64,000 nt of DNA from Primula veris (GCA_963682055.1 OY821740.1:36166795-36230794); one strand, 5' to 3'. Counted from the stretch's first letter, positions 11,579-24,605 are shown. Numbers and translations are program-made. Notes: generated by a model from the sequence alone, not told the origin.

Positions 11579-11718
11579 ATTCTTTTGTTCTATACTCCCA
11601 TGTTATTTAGTAATTGTTTACACTTTAACAGAATCTTTGTTAGAAATATTGCTATCACTAATCATGCAAAGTACTTATATATGCAGTACACAAACGAAAT
11701 ATGCAATTTTTTTCGCAG

Positions 11719-11919
11719 CTGAAGGAGTGGCAGATGAAGCCAACACATCAAAAGAAAATATGCCCATGAAGCAGGAAATAAATCATAATCGGAAATTAAT
11801 TATTGGGGCTAGGTACGGCGCATGCCCTGACTGTGCTAGCCTGTTTTGTCCCTTTAATTAACACCCTATGTTACACTAAGCCAAGCACTAATGATGGATG
11901 CCAATGTGGATGTGGATGA
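11719..11919 (+). pseudogene. Decayed cysteine-rich peptide exon, paralogue of 4447-4640
   Basis: An acceptor (TTTTTTTCGCAG) precedes codons for EGVADEANTS and then KLIIGARYGACPDC, closely matching the 4447-4640 exon. The frame hits TAA at 11859-11861, after CPFN. The expected Cys-rich ending (DGCQCGCG then TGA at 11917-11919) is still readable in another frame, so small indels have broken the gene. Its orientation is opposite to the 4.4-kb copy. The truncated Copia element ends 140 bp upstream, where the intron should be. Confidence 0.6.
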
Positions 11920-13189
11920 TAAGTTTGGTATCACCCCTTACTAATATGTAACTGCTTTTATTTTGAGATATGGAAAAAACTAATTAACCATGTTTAAAGT
12001 AGAAGCAGAATCAATACATTGATCAGCAATGCATTATTAGACCAGTAATGCTATAGAACCAGACCGATTCAACCAGACTGATTACCAGACAATCATTTAT
12101 GTAATTTTTAAAATTCTTTTAACAGTCAACCAAAACAAAAATAAAACCTCAAATATAATATTTATGAACCCTAGTTGAGATTACCCTAAACTTAAATATT
12201 AATTAAAAATATTTAAAATTTTAATGATTTTAATATATTTTATTTGACGATTCAACAAAATAAAAACTCAAATATAATATTATAGAACCTTATTTGAGAC
12301 TACCCTAAACTTAAATATTAATTAAAAATATTTAAAATTTTAATGATTTTAATATATTTTATTTGACGATTCAACAAAATAAAAACTCAAATATAATATT
12401 ATAGAACCCTATTTGAAACTATCATAAACTTAAATATTAATTAAAAATATTAAATATATGGCCGAATAGCAGACTTAAATTTCGGGGTGAAAATGAAATT
12501 CTAAATTTACATTAAAAACTAGTGTGTTGAGAGTCTGATTGAGTATATCTGACTCATTAGCATTATTCTTATTAGACCATGAAAAAAAAAATATGGTCAA
12601 ATAAATGGTCTTTTTACAACTTCCTGTTTTACTATATTACGTACTTTGTTGTTTGTTCACTCTTTAATTATGATCTAATTACTATGAAGTTATGTCCTTC
12701 GGCAAATTCTCCACTATGTTTAATTTTTCATATATTATATACAACTTGTAAAACTTTAGTCTCAAAATATAATCAAGTATTACAGGCAGTAAAGTACTAG
12801 TTAGAATATTTAAGAAGCTCACCATTGATCTGCTAGAAGCAAAAAAGTACGCAGAACTTCGTTGCTAATTTTTTATGCCTGTTAATGAAATATGCATCAC
12901 GAAGGTCATTTGACTCATTTACAATGCAATCATACACCCTAAGTATAAAAATTTGTTGAATTGGCAATTGCTTTTTGTATTTCTTGCAACTTAATTATTT
13001 TCTTCCGCAAGAGACCAAATGATCAACGGACCTCATGAAGGCCCGGTTTGGCTTGGGTTTTCACTTTTTACCGGCGATATAGTAAACAGTACATTATCCA
13101 CATCTATATTAAATTCATGTATACATCGAGCATGTAGCTTATAAGATAATGTGGCTTAAAAAGACCATACATGCCATCAACAAAGGTCA
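11920..13189. other. AT-rich intergenic DNA
   Basis: Apart from the triple repeat at 12120-12450 I see no gene-like structure. The plus-strand frame at 12579-12800 lacks any recognisable feature. Confidence 0.4.
12120..12450. repeat. Three-copy direct repeat, ~120-bp period
   Basis: Three copies share AAAACTCAAATATAATATT, AGAACCCTA, ACCCTAAACTTAAATATTAA and a TTTTAATATATTTTATTTGAC block. Copies 2 and 3 are almost identical. The array is extremely AT-rich. Confidence 0.8.
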
Positions 13190-13199
13190 AGTTAATAAC

Positions 13200-13425
13200 T
13201 CAGTTTTACTGGGTGATATCTTTGAAGGTGGTTTCAATAGCCTTATAAACTCGTTGAAAACCGCCCTTTTTTTTTAGAGGCGGTTGTGAACCGCCTTTAA
13301 TCTTTTAGCCACGCCTGCGGAAATGGCGGTCCATAAACCGCCTCAAAAGATTTTAAAGGCAGTTTTGTTACACTTAAGGTGGTTAAAAAATAAAATCCGT
13401 CTTATTGACCTGTTTTCTAGTAGTG
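13200..13425. mobile_element. Candidate CACTA-type transposon end
   Basis: The segment has several direct and inverted copies of GGCGGTT/AACCGCC and ends in TTTTCTAGTAGTG, which is CACTACTAGAAAA on the other strand, the common plant CACTA terminus. The GGCGG motifs would be the subterminal repeats. I did not find a matching opposite end, so this may be a fragment or short derivative. Confidence 0.45.
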
Positions 13426-14606
13426 ATTACAATGATGTCTTCTAACTTCGTGCACACATAAAGTTTAGGTACTTTTTAACATTGAAAAATTTACAATTGG
13501 TCACTAATTCATACAGAGTACTATATTTACAACAAGGTAGTAAGTTGCTTGGCGGGTTTGGGGTTACTTAAGCCGTACTTTATTTTTGTTTAGGTTGACT
13601 ACTTTTTGAACACACATGCTTTTGTAATTTAATGTAGCGTCATATCTTAATTTTGTCGAATCTTATACTTACTTTGCCGTACCTTTGTATCCAACTTGTA
13701 TGTGTCCAACACCCAAATCCGGATCCATGCTACATAGACGACATCAGTAAACATTAAACTAACAAGTTGGCCGCCAAGCCTCCATCGCCAAGGATATAGA
13801 GAGAGAAGGTGAGATCGCAAATAAAGAGAGGTTGTTTCCAGTTTCAGTTAAACCAAGGGGTATTTGTATCATCTAAGAATTGACTTATTGGGCATATTAA
13901 TATATGTGTGATTATGAAGAGAAAAGTTCAGAATTTTATTCATTTATTCACTAGGTGTCTATAATAAATCAAGAGTATATCCAAGTGTGAAAGAAAAGTC
14001 ACACATGTTCATGTCGATTTCTGAAACGTAAAGACCATTTACCATGCACATTGCGACTGATTCAATCTGGCAAACCTAAAACCGAGAAAAAGTAATATGA
14101 TGTACCGGCTTCATACAGAAGAGGTCCATAATAAAATTATTCCGTTAGACTGAATGTGAAAGTACAATCAAGGGTTCCAATTCTCAGGACCTGATTTCAA
14201 GATCCTTTTTCCGGACACGTTTTAGGCAAGTTATAACTACAAAATCAACTCTGACCACTTCCATCTAATCAGAACAACAAAATTTGGAGAAGAAAAAGAG
14301 AACCTCACTTCATTTCAATCGAAAACAATCTTTGATTATATTTGTATCCTTATAAAAATGACTCCAAAACATATTGCAATCAGCTCAGAAAATACCAGAT
14401 GGTACATCAAAATTGTAAGTCTAATGTATAAACTGATGGTGTTCTCCTACGTTGTAAGAGGAGCAAGTCAAAACTATAAGGTATAACTCAGCTCTGATCA
14501 AAAGTGCCCTATCTTTCAAATTTCCTCCAATTTTTTCTTTAAAATAAAAACAATGTTTTTGCATTAAGAAGCTGCCTTCTAATTCAACCAAACCAGCTCA
14601 TCATCT
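13426..14606. other. Intergenic DNA / 3' flank of the nuclear-protein gene
   Basis: No open frame of note. The part next to 14607 should contain the 3' UTR of the minus-strand gene that ends there. Confidence 0.4.
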
Positions 14607-17600
14607 TCAATGTTCATCAGCATTGGTATCGGACTCAGGGTCATCATCATTAGAATTCAAGTTGAAACTCAGATTTTTGTTCAGATCTTGCCTTGTTGAT
14701 GGTGCCTCATCTGTATCCTGATATTCCAAAATACAATGTAAAAAAATGGTTATGCAAATATGTAAGTATGAACATTATAATATTTGTTCTAGATCCTAAT
14801 CATTGTTAAATTTAATGGTAAATTAAATCAACATAAGTATACCAAAGTATAGGAAATTTACTCCCAGAATCCAAATATCATTTTTTCTTTACTATAAAAA
14901 GGTATTTTCACATCAACTACCTACAAGGACAAAGAAGAAGAATCACAAATTGACAACAGAAATCCAAGAGATAAACTACCCATCAGCTCACAGAATTAAA
15001 AACTACAACAACAAAATAATATCATCAGCAATTATTACGATATATACTTTCCCCAAAAAAATAACAGTAAGCTTTCGTCTAACATATGGCACTGAAACTT
15101 CCAAGGGCAGGCGTTTTACCTGATTTTCTTCCATAGGCACGTCATTTATGTCGGGTTTTTCATCTAAAACTTCATTTTTGGACGTTGGCTCAACTGCATC
15201 AGAGTTGGCATCATTCAACTTAACTTCATCTTCGCCCTTCTTCTCAGCCTCATTTTCTGCAGCCTCATTTTGCTGTTCCTCCAAAAAAGCGACCTGAATA
15301 TCAAGTACTTTGGAAAATTAAACAAGCAACAAAGGAGCCACACACTAAGAATATGACCCTGATTTGAATTTCAAAAACTTGAGAGTAAAGAAAGTCTCTC
15401 ATGAAGTAGAGGCATAGCTTTTTACACAATCAAATACAAGCAAAGAGGCGAAACTGGTCTAACAAGAACACGCTAATTTCATGACCAGATAGTTCACTAC
15501 AAGGCTTTGATAAGTTCAACCTGCCAACAGTTTAATTTATCATTAGTTTCCCTTGTCTTTCACGTTAGAACTTTAATTAGTAAACTATAAAAACTGTAAC
15601 TCAAATAAGCAGCGGAACACCACTGTTTCAGGTCATGTCAGTGATATGGACCTCGTCAATAGAATGTAACTAAGAAGACAGAGATAAACACAACCCACAT
15701 AAAAGTAAACAGAGAAAATACATATGTCAATTGCTTAGTGTAAACTATAATAAAGCCACAAGAGAAACAGGCTATTGCATACTTTTCGAACCAAACAATA
15801 AAATATAGTTTCCTACCTAGCCTCTCTCTTAAAGGTTAGTTTTTTTTCTTAAAGGTTAGTTACTAAAGCCATATACATGGATTAATCATTTATAAACGGA
15901 TATGAAGAAAAACAAATCTAAGTAGATGCATAAAATATTATTGTTGATATTCTTCAAATACATCTTTACGGTTTTCATCTCTATTACACTCTTCCCACTG
16001 AACAAATCTCTAAAATTCAATCATTCCCTTGGTGGTTCGGTAGTCAGGTGGCTCACCAATAAGATTCGTTCAGTTAACTGACAAGAAACTCAACCATTCT
16101 CTTGGCAGCGGATCCTGATGAATGTTCAAATTCCTATCATGAACTTTTAGACATCGTCTTCTTTTATGGAAGGTACTTTTAAACATTGTCAGAATATATT
16201 CCAAGAATATACTTTAAAAAATACATTCGCAGCTAAAACACTGGCCATTAAAGCACTACATAATTTGAAGAATACACTTACTGTACTCGCTACAATTCTT
16301 AAAATATACAGAGTTAAGCTGTAATAATAAATTCAAAGTATTTAGGAAACCCACAGAACTAGTTTCCATATAAAATGGGACTTGGTTTGATACTCAAAAT
16401 TAAATATGATTGACCACAAGTAAAGACGAAGCACGAATGAAAATAACAGTAATTGCAATCATAAACAAGATAATCCCCAGAACCGCAAAAAGAAAATACA
16501 TATTCATTTGTCCCCAATTATCCTCTCCCCCTACCACACTCTATATGATGGGGAAACTAATCACAAGAAATGGCATACAAATAATCCCTTAACAGCTGCT
16601 ATATTTACCAAGCTAATTTTCACAATACTCCTACATTATATGAGAGGTGATGTTGACATAACTACAGTAGTAGCAAAGAGAATCTAATAGTAATAGATAT
16701 TGAGTTGAAGGCAATAAACTCCTGATATTGTCCAAATGAAGACATCAATACCTCGTGCTCGTAACATTATAAGTCGTGTTAACCAAAATAAGAAACCAAC
16801 CTTACTCAAATATTACTTCCTCCATTGGGACAGAAATATGGATAAGCGTATTCATTTACAGTAAAAAGATTCAACCTTCTTTTTCCATTACCAGTTATGA
16901 TCTCTCTCACTGGTTGCTAACCTACATAGAACGATGTTTCATAACCTGAACAGTATCTTCTAGATCATAAGCTTAGAGGCTTGGCATGCGATTACTCAAG
17001 ATCTTTGTGGAGACAAAACGATATATACAGGTCCAATCTAGACATATATATGTCACCGTCATACTCAAATCAAAATCACTTTAAACTTCTTCGAAAACCC
17101 TAGACACGGAAATTCTATTTCATTTAAAGATAATATGAAGAAAAATGAATAAATATATACACCATTCGGCTAATCAACTCACAGGAAAGCAAAAACAAGG
17201 AGAAAATCCTTGTGAAGTTGATAAAATCCTTGCCAACCATTACGATTATCCCAACGAGATTATAAAGTATACTCCTCTCATGAGCCCTAGATATAAAATC
17301 TAACGACACACATCGAAATTATAAACCACATATTTCTACATACACAAACCCACCAATTCAGCACATAAACCTAACAAAAAACCAAAGCAACCACAAGTAG
17401 GAAGTGTTCAAATATGTTCCTTAGAATATTCCATTCCTAGTCATAAGTCACTGATACATTTGTAGGCCGACAAGAAGAAATTCAAAAATGAATACGTCAA
17501 TACTTTGTGCTTGTAAAATTACAAAAAAAATTGTTCCCGAGACTAAGAAAACGATGTTATTTAGATAGTACTTCCTTTACAGTTGAAAATTCAAAGCGAC

Positions 17601-19642
17601 CGTCCTCTTCAAAGAACACAAGCACCATTTTAGAAACTTCAACATCTTTAAATATTATAATCAGTCTAACAATCACAAACATAACCTCCCAGCTGAAAAT
17701 TCTCTCACTACCCTATACAGGCCGATGTTCCAAGAACTGAACACTATCTTCTAAATCATAAAATTATATGTACTCAAGAGTCTTTGAAAAGACAATACGA
17801 CGTATACAGGTCCAATCTAAACATGAATAAGTCACCATTATAGTCAGACCAAAATCACTTCCTAGTTAAAAATTCTCACAAAAGCGTAGACACAAAATTT
17901 TTATTGGCATATAATGATGATCTGAATCAACAAGTATATATACACCATCAGCCTAATCAACTCCCAGGGAAGCAAAAATAATTTAAAATTCAAATGAAAT
18001 TGACAAAATACTTGGCAGCTGTAACTATTCTGACAACAACATTATAATTTGAAATGCTTACATTAGCCTAGATACATATTTTATCGACACAAAGTAAACA
18101 GAAACCACATGGTTTTACTTACATGAATCCCACCAATTCAGCACATGAAACCAATCAGAAAATCAAAGTAACCACAAGTGAAAAGAAGTCAATCCTTAAC
18201 TAAAATTACACTAAACTACATATAAGTCCATCGAGCACAGGAAAAACATGAATCATAATGTATGCATGCACGATTACAATTGTTAAATTAAACTCGGAAA
18301 TCGCTGCCCTGATATTCTAACCACGTTTTATTTATAAAAAGAGTCAGTGGCCCACAAAGGAGAAAATAATAAAATAAAATGCTCTGTTTACTTATTCCTG
18401 ACCTAAACTCCCCAATGAACCCGAAAAAATACCAAAAATCAAATATGAAAACTTAACCTATAAATTACCTCTCAAAACCCCTTATATACGCAAAAATACG
18501 AATCATCATATGTAAATAGGCAACTAAAATAATAAAGATGGCATTCATACGTTCACAAGTCAGCTCTCACCTTTTCTTTTCTTTCAAAATTAACAGCTCC
18601 TAATATTCTTAATTACACAGGAAACAAAAGTGAGCCCAGATAAATATACATACAAATAAACATTTAATACCTCCTTTATAAAAAAAATACACAGAATTCA
18701 AGTTTAAATTAGTCAAAAAACAATTTTACACGGAAACACTAATAATCAAACGTATGCACACAACGTCCCTATATAAATGCCCATGCTCATTATCAAATAC
18801 CTCATATATATTTACTACTTCTTGAACTAAACTCCCCCAAATAACCCAAAAAAACACCAAACATCAAATATGAAAATTTAACCTATAAATTACCTGTCAA
18901 AACCTTATGCAAGGCAAAATACGAATCACCAAACGTAAATATGCAATACAATAATAAAGATAACAACATTCATACATTCACTAGTCATCTCCCACTATTC
19001 TTTTCTTTTAAAAATTAACAGCTCCTAATATACACATAACTAAACATTTAAACACACATAATCCAAGTTTAAACATTTATACACAAATAATGAGACAAAT
19101 ATCAGCCAATTAAAATAACTAAACTAACAAAATTTAGTCATCTCCCACTATTGTTTTCTTTTTTAAAATTAACAGCTCCTAATATACACATAACTAAACA
19201 TTTAAACACAATGAGACATATATCAGCCAATTAAAACAACTAGAATTAAAATAAAAAATCATACCGGTACGTATCTGAATTTACGTTTAGGAGCGGGCTC
19301 AACGACGTCATTTTCATGATCATCCTCTTCATCCTTATTATTACCATTATTATTATTAACAATAATAACACCATTAGCAATAGGAGCCCACTTATAGAAT
19401 AAAAGGTTAGAAGGTCCATTGTTGTTACTCCCCGTCCCCAAATTACCATTATTACTAATATTACCATTAATATTAATATTAATATTGGAGTGATTGTTAT
19501 TATTATTATTATTATTATTATTGTGGTATTTAGAGGGTGCCACGTGTACCCATTTCTTCATCCATTTACGAACCGGTCCGTTGAATGCGGTCTGGACCGT
19601 ACCGTGACGGGATCGACCGGACCGGGCTCCTACTCCTTCCAT
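14607..19642 (-). CDS. Plant-specific, probably nuclear protein of unknown function (220 aa)
   Basis: Three coding exons on the minus strand: 19642-19265, 15293-15120 and 14717-14607, all phase 0 (378+174+111 nt, 220 codons plus TGA). Splice sites are GT/AG. The N-terminus has a basic GRSRHGTVQTAFNGPVRKW block followed by KKWVHVAPS, then an Asn-rich low-complexity stretch (from an ATT/AAT repeat in the DNA), a second conserved patch LLFYKWAP, and RKFRYVP joined across intron 1 to VAFLEEQQ. The second half is acidic with many Glu/Asp and Asn. I recall Arabidopsis proteins with the same blocks (unannotated function, possibly At4g22320 and a paralogue), but no biochemical role is known to me. 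Basic start and acidic tail suggest a nuclear or nucleic-acid-associated protein. Intron 1 is about 4 kb and contains tandem duplications. Confidence 0.8.
16741..18181. repeat. Tandem duplication inside intron 1, ~770-bp period
   Basis: Two diverged copies, about 16741-17400 and 17490-18181, share ATACAGGTCCAATCTA (17027 and 17807), GACACA/ACGGAAATT blocks, CACCATT/CATCAGCCTAATCAACTC, and CCCACCAATTCAGCACAT near their ends. They differ by many substitutions and indels, so the duplication is old. Confidence 0.7.
18398..19220. repeat. Second tandem duplication inside intron 1, ~424-bp period plus a short third copy
   Basis: Copies start near 18398 and 18821 (AACTCCC, CAAATATGAAAA, TTAACCTATAAATTACCT, then TCAAAACC), with shared AACAGCTCCTAATAT further on. 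A shorter third piece at about 19138-19220 repeats ACAGCTCCTAATATACACAT and CATATATCAGCCAATTAAAA. Confidence 0.7.
19490..19523. repeat. ATT/AAT trinucleotide tract within exon 1
   Basis: An uninterrupted ATT run on the plus strand codes an Asn run on the minus strand in the nuclear-protein gene. Length differences between alleles are likely. Confidence 0.8.
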
Positions 19643-21505
19643 TTTAACCGATCGAACCGGATCCGATCTATTCTTGTTTTTTTAATACTAAATACCCTTC
19701 TCTGTTTCTCCTCTCTCTCTCTCTCTCTCTCTAGTTTTTTCTCTATTTTCTTTTTTGGTGTTTGAAATTTCATTTAAAGAGGAAAATTAACCGGATTTAT
19801 TTTTTTACTTCTTTTTTTATTTGTTTTACGATAAATTTATAAAAATTAATTAGGTAACATTTTGATGAGTGTATGGGTACACTTTTTCGGTGTGTCCTTG
19901 AATAAGATAATTATGCATTTTGGATTGGGTGTATTAGTTCGCTTTTTAGGTATGTCGTTAAATAAATGATTCAATGATCAATCATGTAATTATTAATGGT
20001 TCGACTTCCTAAAGAGAAATGTATTAGGAACAAACAAATAATCCGTTTTTATGATTGTTTCGGACTCTCGGCTCACATTGGTTAATATAATTAACCGTAT
20101 ACGGATAGGGATAAATAGATACATTACTAATTTACTATGCACAACGTGTTACCACTAGTCTTTATATGTATGTCGGTGATCCTTTTGAGTATACACCTCG
20201 TTTTATTATTTAATGTGTACTTTGTTTCGGATTGCCTTGGACTTGCTTATGTTTCTTTATATATGGCTTAATTAAAGACTAACAACAAATTTTGTAAACT
20301 TAATAAGGTCAAGTTATCTTGTGTCCAAATGATTACAATTGCATCAACTTTATGTTGATAACACGTTCTCAGCAGTAACATTTACAAGTAGTTTTATACG
20401 TTGTTGACTTGTTTCAAATAAAAGGTTGAAACTGTATACACACAAGTAGTAAACAGGTCAATTTATAAACTAAAACAATATTATCGACAAAACAATATTA
20501 TCGATAATGTTTAACTTAGTTACCATATGCTTTGAAAATAGTTGGAACCACAAGATGATGAAATGGAATTGAATATTTAATTGTCAACGTCCTAACAAAC
20601 TATTTAAAATATTATTAAGCTTCATGTCACCCTTCACATGTGTTAAGGATTAATCTAAAAACTATTTATTCACGACTACCTAAAAAAAACATAAACATCG
20701 AAGACCGATTATAAATTACTATTATCTATTGTATATATAACTGAAAAGATATTATATCAATAGCATTGAAGACTAATTATATGTTCCTTACACAAATAAT
20801 ACATTTTTCCTCTTTGCAATAAACTTCTTCCATAATCGACTCTTTATATCCATAGATCTCAAAAAATAGTTACTCCGCCGCTTTTATTTACTATTTTACT
20901 TGTTTACTTTGAAATTAGGTGCATTTTGATATCCAAACGATTCGTATCTAAATTGCTAAAATCATAAATTCGAAAAAACTGTTAAGCTGAAATTAGTTTC
21001 TACAACATTGATAAGAGTGATTTTTTGGGTGCTACTCTTTCAACAAACTTGCTAGGGTTATTATATGGTATACTAACTTATAAACTAAGTATATAATACT
21101 ATTAATATAATCAAACTCAATAATAGTTGAGTCTGTCAAATTTTGTCCCATTTTTTCAAAAACACTCCCACTCTATTTTAATAATTACCAATGCATCTAA
21201 TATAATTAATTAACAATTTGTTCTCATTATATTTTTATAATTACAGATGTAGCATAAATTAATTAACAATTTGTTTTAACCCGTATAATTATAATAAATG
21301 ATACCAAATATGAATATTATGTTTAAAATAAAATATATTACGAGATTTATCTCATTACGCGTATTACACGCAACGTGTGGGTAAATTTTACTAATAGTAA
21401 TTTAATAAGAAATACTATTAGAATTAGAAATGACAGTGGATATTTTTGCAATAAAATCTTTTTTTTTTTGTAATGGCAATAAAATCTATTGTACACTACA
21501 CACAC

Positions 21506-21545
<40 letters not shown>

Positions 21546-23060
21546 TTATGTATATTGCCCTAGGTGGTGGGTCTAAAAACAAACAAAAAAAAGTTTTGGC
21601 TCGATTGGAATAATAATATCCCAATAATGCATACAAATACAATAAATACTCCATTTGTAGATCAATTTAGCTAGTTGTTTTTTTCTAAACCAACTTCAAA
21701 AGGGGATCCTTTATTTGGTTTTTAAAGGTAGGTTTTTTTAATCCAATTATGATATTCATTTTATACAATTATACTCATATATCCTGTCTACTTTATTATG
21801 CTCATTTGGTTCCAATCAATGCCTGATCAATCCAGATGGGTTTAATAAAATTATTCTATATTCAGTTATTCACTATGATAGTATGTTGGAATAAAATTCT
21901 CATATGCTTTAAGTAAATAAAATTATGTATTTTTTTAACATTAAATGATAGCTTGGTTGCAGTATTTAGGGGTCCTAAAATGTTATAATCGGGCGATTAT
22001 TGATTAATTATACGTGTTGAATATAGCTTGTCTAGCTTCTTCGAAGACTGGATGAGGTTTAAGTTTAAGAAAAATGAGATTGGTGTCAATTATCGAGTAA
22101 ATTTAAGTGTTTAACTAAGATTAGGCTAATTAGTAGTATTTAATACTGTGTGTTTTTGGCTTTTGGTGATATTATGAGTTCGAATGTGTTTAACTAAGAA
22201 AAAGATACCGTGACTTTGAACATGCTTATTATTGTTTATGGTTGTTTCTGGGCCTTTTTGTAAGATTATAGTTTATTATAATAGAAATCTGTAGATTTTG
22301 AATGGCTTATTTAGTATGGAAAGTGATATTTATGATGTGTCACCATACTACAATTCAAAAAAGAAGTGATTTTTTTGTTTCACCGCTTAGGCCTCTTGCC
22401 CCCGTCTCGATCACGCGTAGTGACTATTTAATACCTTGATTTTAGTATGTTACATTGTTGATTTAGTTAAGGTTTGTTTAGTATTTTACAATGATTGATT
22501 TTGTTTTTAAAATAACTTTTTCCATAGGTCACTATATTACTAATCAAAGAAATACGAGTATTTGTTTCTTGGACTCGGCCTCCAGCCCCGTCTCGATCAC
22601 GCTTGGTGACTTTTTAGCAGCTTGAATAATAGTTTAGCTACTATGGGAAAGAAATAATTATGTTTCTCATTAGTCCTCATATAGCATATTAACAATAGCT
22701 TATTTGGGAAAGAGCCAATTATGTACTTGCGGGATAACATCCGTACCGTTTTTGTTTCTTTATAAGGGTTAAGAGTCATATTCAATAAATTAATATATGG
22801 TTGCAACCTTTATACAAATAAGCTCAAGTTTTTGAGTATCGAAAAAAGCTAGGTCCATTGACATCTTAAAGGTTCTAGTTTTTTTGGGGGCCTATTCAGA
22901 ATCTCTGTTTTTAAGTTGGTTAACATTATTTTTTGGAACCAGACAAGACCTTAATTGAAGGCGTATTGTGGTAACATTATTTTTTGTTGGATCCTGACTT
23001 AGATTTGCAGTACTTGTTCTTGCATAGTTGGTTTAACAAATTCTGGTTATTTTTCTGCAG
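19643..23060. other. Divergent intergenic region between the nuclear-protein and ceramidase genes
   Basis: About 3.4 kb of AT-rich DNA holds both promoters. A CT-rich tract (19705-19745) fits the 5' UTR of the minus-strand gene. A (TA)n tract lies at about 21511-21541. A short diverged duplication (about 22375-22440 and 22555-22615) shares CCCGTCTCGATCACGC. I see no further gene. Confidence 0.5.
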
Positions 23061-23135
23061 GTAGATTTCTTACAAATTTTGCGGACTCTATAACATAAGC
23101 AATTCGTGATACAAATAGATACCAAGTGAAATAGC
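23061..23135 (+). other. 5' UTR exon segment of the ceramidase gene
   Basis: TTATTTTTCTGCAG at 23047-23060 is a strong acceptor just ahead of the start codon, so a 5'-UTR intron is likely. The first non-coding exon was not located. Confidence 0.45.
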
Positions 23136-24605
23136 ATGGGAGATGGAATGTCGAGTTTCTGGGGTCCAGTCACATCAACTATAGAGTCTTGTGAAAAGAA
23201 TTATGCAGCTTCGTCATATATTGCAGAATTCTACAACACCTTATCAAACATCCCTTGCATTCTTTTGGCTCTGGTAGGCTTAATAAATGCCTTGCGACAG
23301 CGATTTGAGAAGAGATTTAGCGTTCTTCACATATCAAACATTATACTAGTTGTTGGAAGTATGTTGTTCCATGCCACATTGCAACGAGGGTAAGTAAATG
23401 GGCATTCATTTTTTTTCCGAAAACACTAATGGCATGTCAAAAGTTCAAACCAGTGTCAGCTTGTATGTCCATTTTAAGCACACATTGGAAAAAACAGAAT
23501 TTTTTAGTGTGTGAACATTTTCATACTTCTGGGAATATGACGTTCATAATTGCTTGCAACATGTTTTTTTTTTAAATCAGCAACATGATTTTCTTACATG
23601 CAAACTTTTTGTACATTTTCCTCAGAGATGTTTGCCTACTCGTAATAATCAGGTAGCAGAGTATATGGTTAAATTGTGATAAATTTTGTTAGCTTCTGCC
23701 CTATTACTACTTTTTAGGGAATTAATTATGTTTACCTTGGACATCTGAATCGAGAACCGAGTATACCTAGCCATTTCTATTCCAGCAGTGATGAATATGG
23801 AATTACTAAACCAATAACCGCATGATCAAGCAAATTAGTAAATGATTTATTAAAGTGGATGTCGTCCCCGAGTCACTTGGCTGTTACAGACTAGCTTTAC
23901 CGTAGAGACACAGAAGAGTAGGTGCAACTTCTTTTAAAGTGTATAAATGTGGTTAAATGTTTATTACTTCTGATATTAATATTATAATACTGTATTGCAT
24001 CACTTTATCACCATTCAAGAGGGATTATGTTTTACTTTGTTTGCATTTTGTTTCGTATTACACCTATTTTGAACTATCTAGATATTTTCAGGCAACAACA
24101 AAGCGATGAAACTCCAATGGTATGGGAAATGCTTCTCTACGTCTACATTCTCTATTCACCGGATTGGCATTATCGAAGCACAATGCCCACATTTCTCTTT
24201 ATCTACGGTGCTGCTTTTGCTGTTCTTCACTATTTATTACCTTTTGGGATTGGCTTTAAGGTCCATTATGTGATCCTCAGCCTTTTGTGCATCCCTAGAA
24301 TGTACAAATATTACATATATACACACGATTTATCTGCTAAAAGGGTTGCAAAGTGGTTTGCGGTTACCCTATTTCTTGGTAGTTTGTGTTGGCTATCTGA
24401 TCGACTTTTATGCCAAGAGATATCGAATTGGGCGTTTAATCCGCAGGGACATGCTGTCTGGCATATATTCATGGGTTTTAGTACGTATTTTGCTAATACC
24501 TTTTTGATGTTTTGTCGTGCTCAACAACGTGGATGGGACCCAAAGATCGTCCATTTTCTTGGGATGCTTCCGTATGTGAAGATTAGCAAGACAAAAACCC
24601 AATAA
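23136..24605 (+). CDS. ACER: Alkaline ceramidase (ACER/CES1 type)
   Basis: Two coding exons, 23136-23389 and 24092-24605 (254+514 nt), give 255 residues, the length I recall for Arabidopsis CES1/ACER. Alkaline ceramidases hydrolyse (phyto)ceramides to a free long-chain base and fatty acid in ER/Golgi membranes, and belong to the CREST superfamily of seven-helix membrane hydrolases. The sequence starts MGDGMSSFWGPVTSTIESCE, a hallmark N-terminus. It has metal-site histidines at His79 (MLFHATL) and in HAVWH (His205, His209), an Asp in SDETPMVWEML, and several hydrophobic helices. It ends in PYVKISKTKTQ. Donor CGAGG|GTAAGT and acceptor TTTTCAG restore the frame exactly. An upstream in-frame ATG at 24027 belongs to the intron. 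The neighbouring CDP-DAG synthase is convergent, with about 1.1 kb between stops. Confidence 0.95.

Noticed and set aside
13090..13425. A complete CACTA element
   Set aside because: Only one candidate terminus was found; no matching opposite end or target duplication could be shown.
24027..24091. Separate ATG start for the second ceramidase exon
   Set aside because: An acceptor at 24090-24091 joins it in phase to exon 1, and the conserved protein needs the N-terminal exon.
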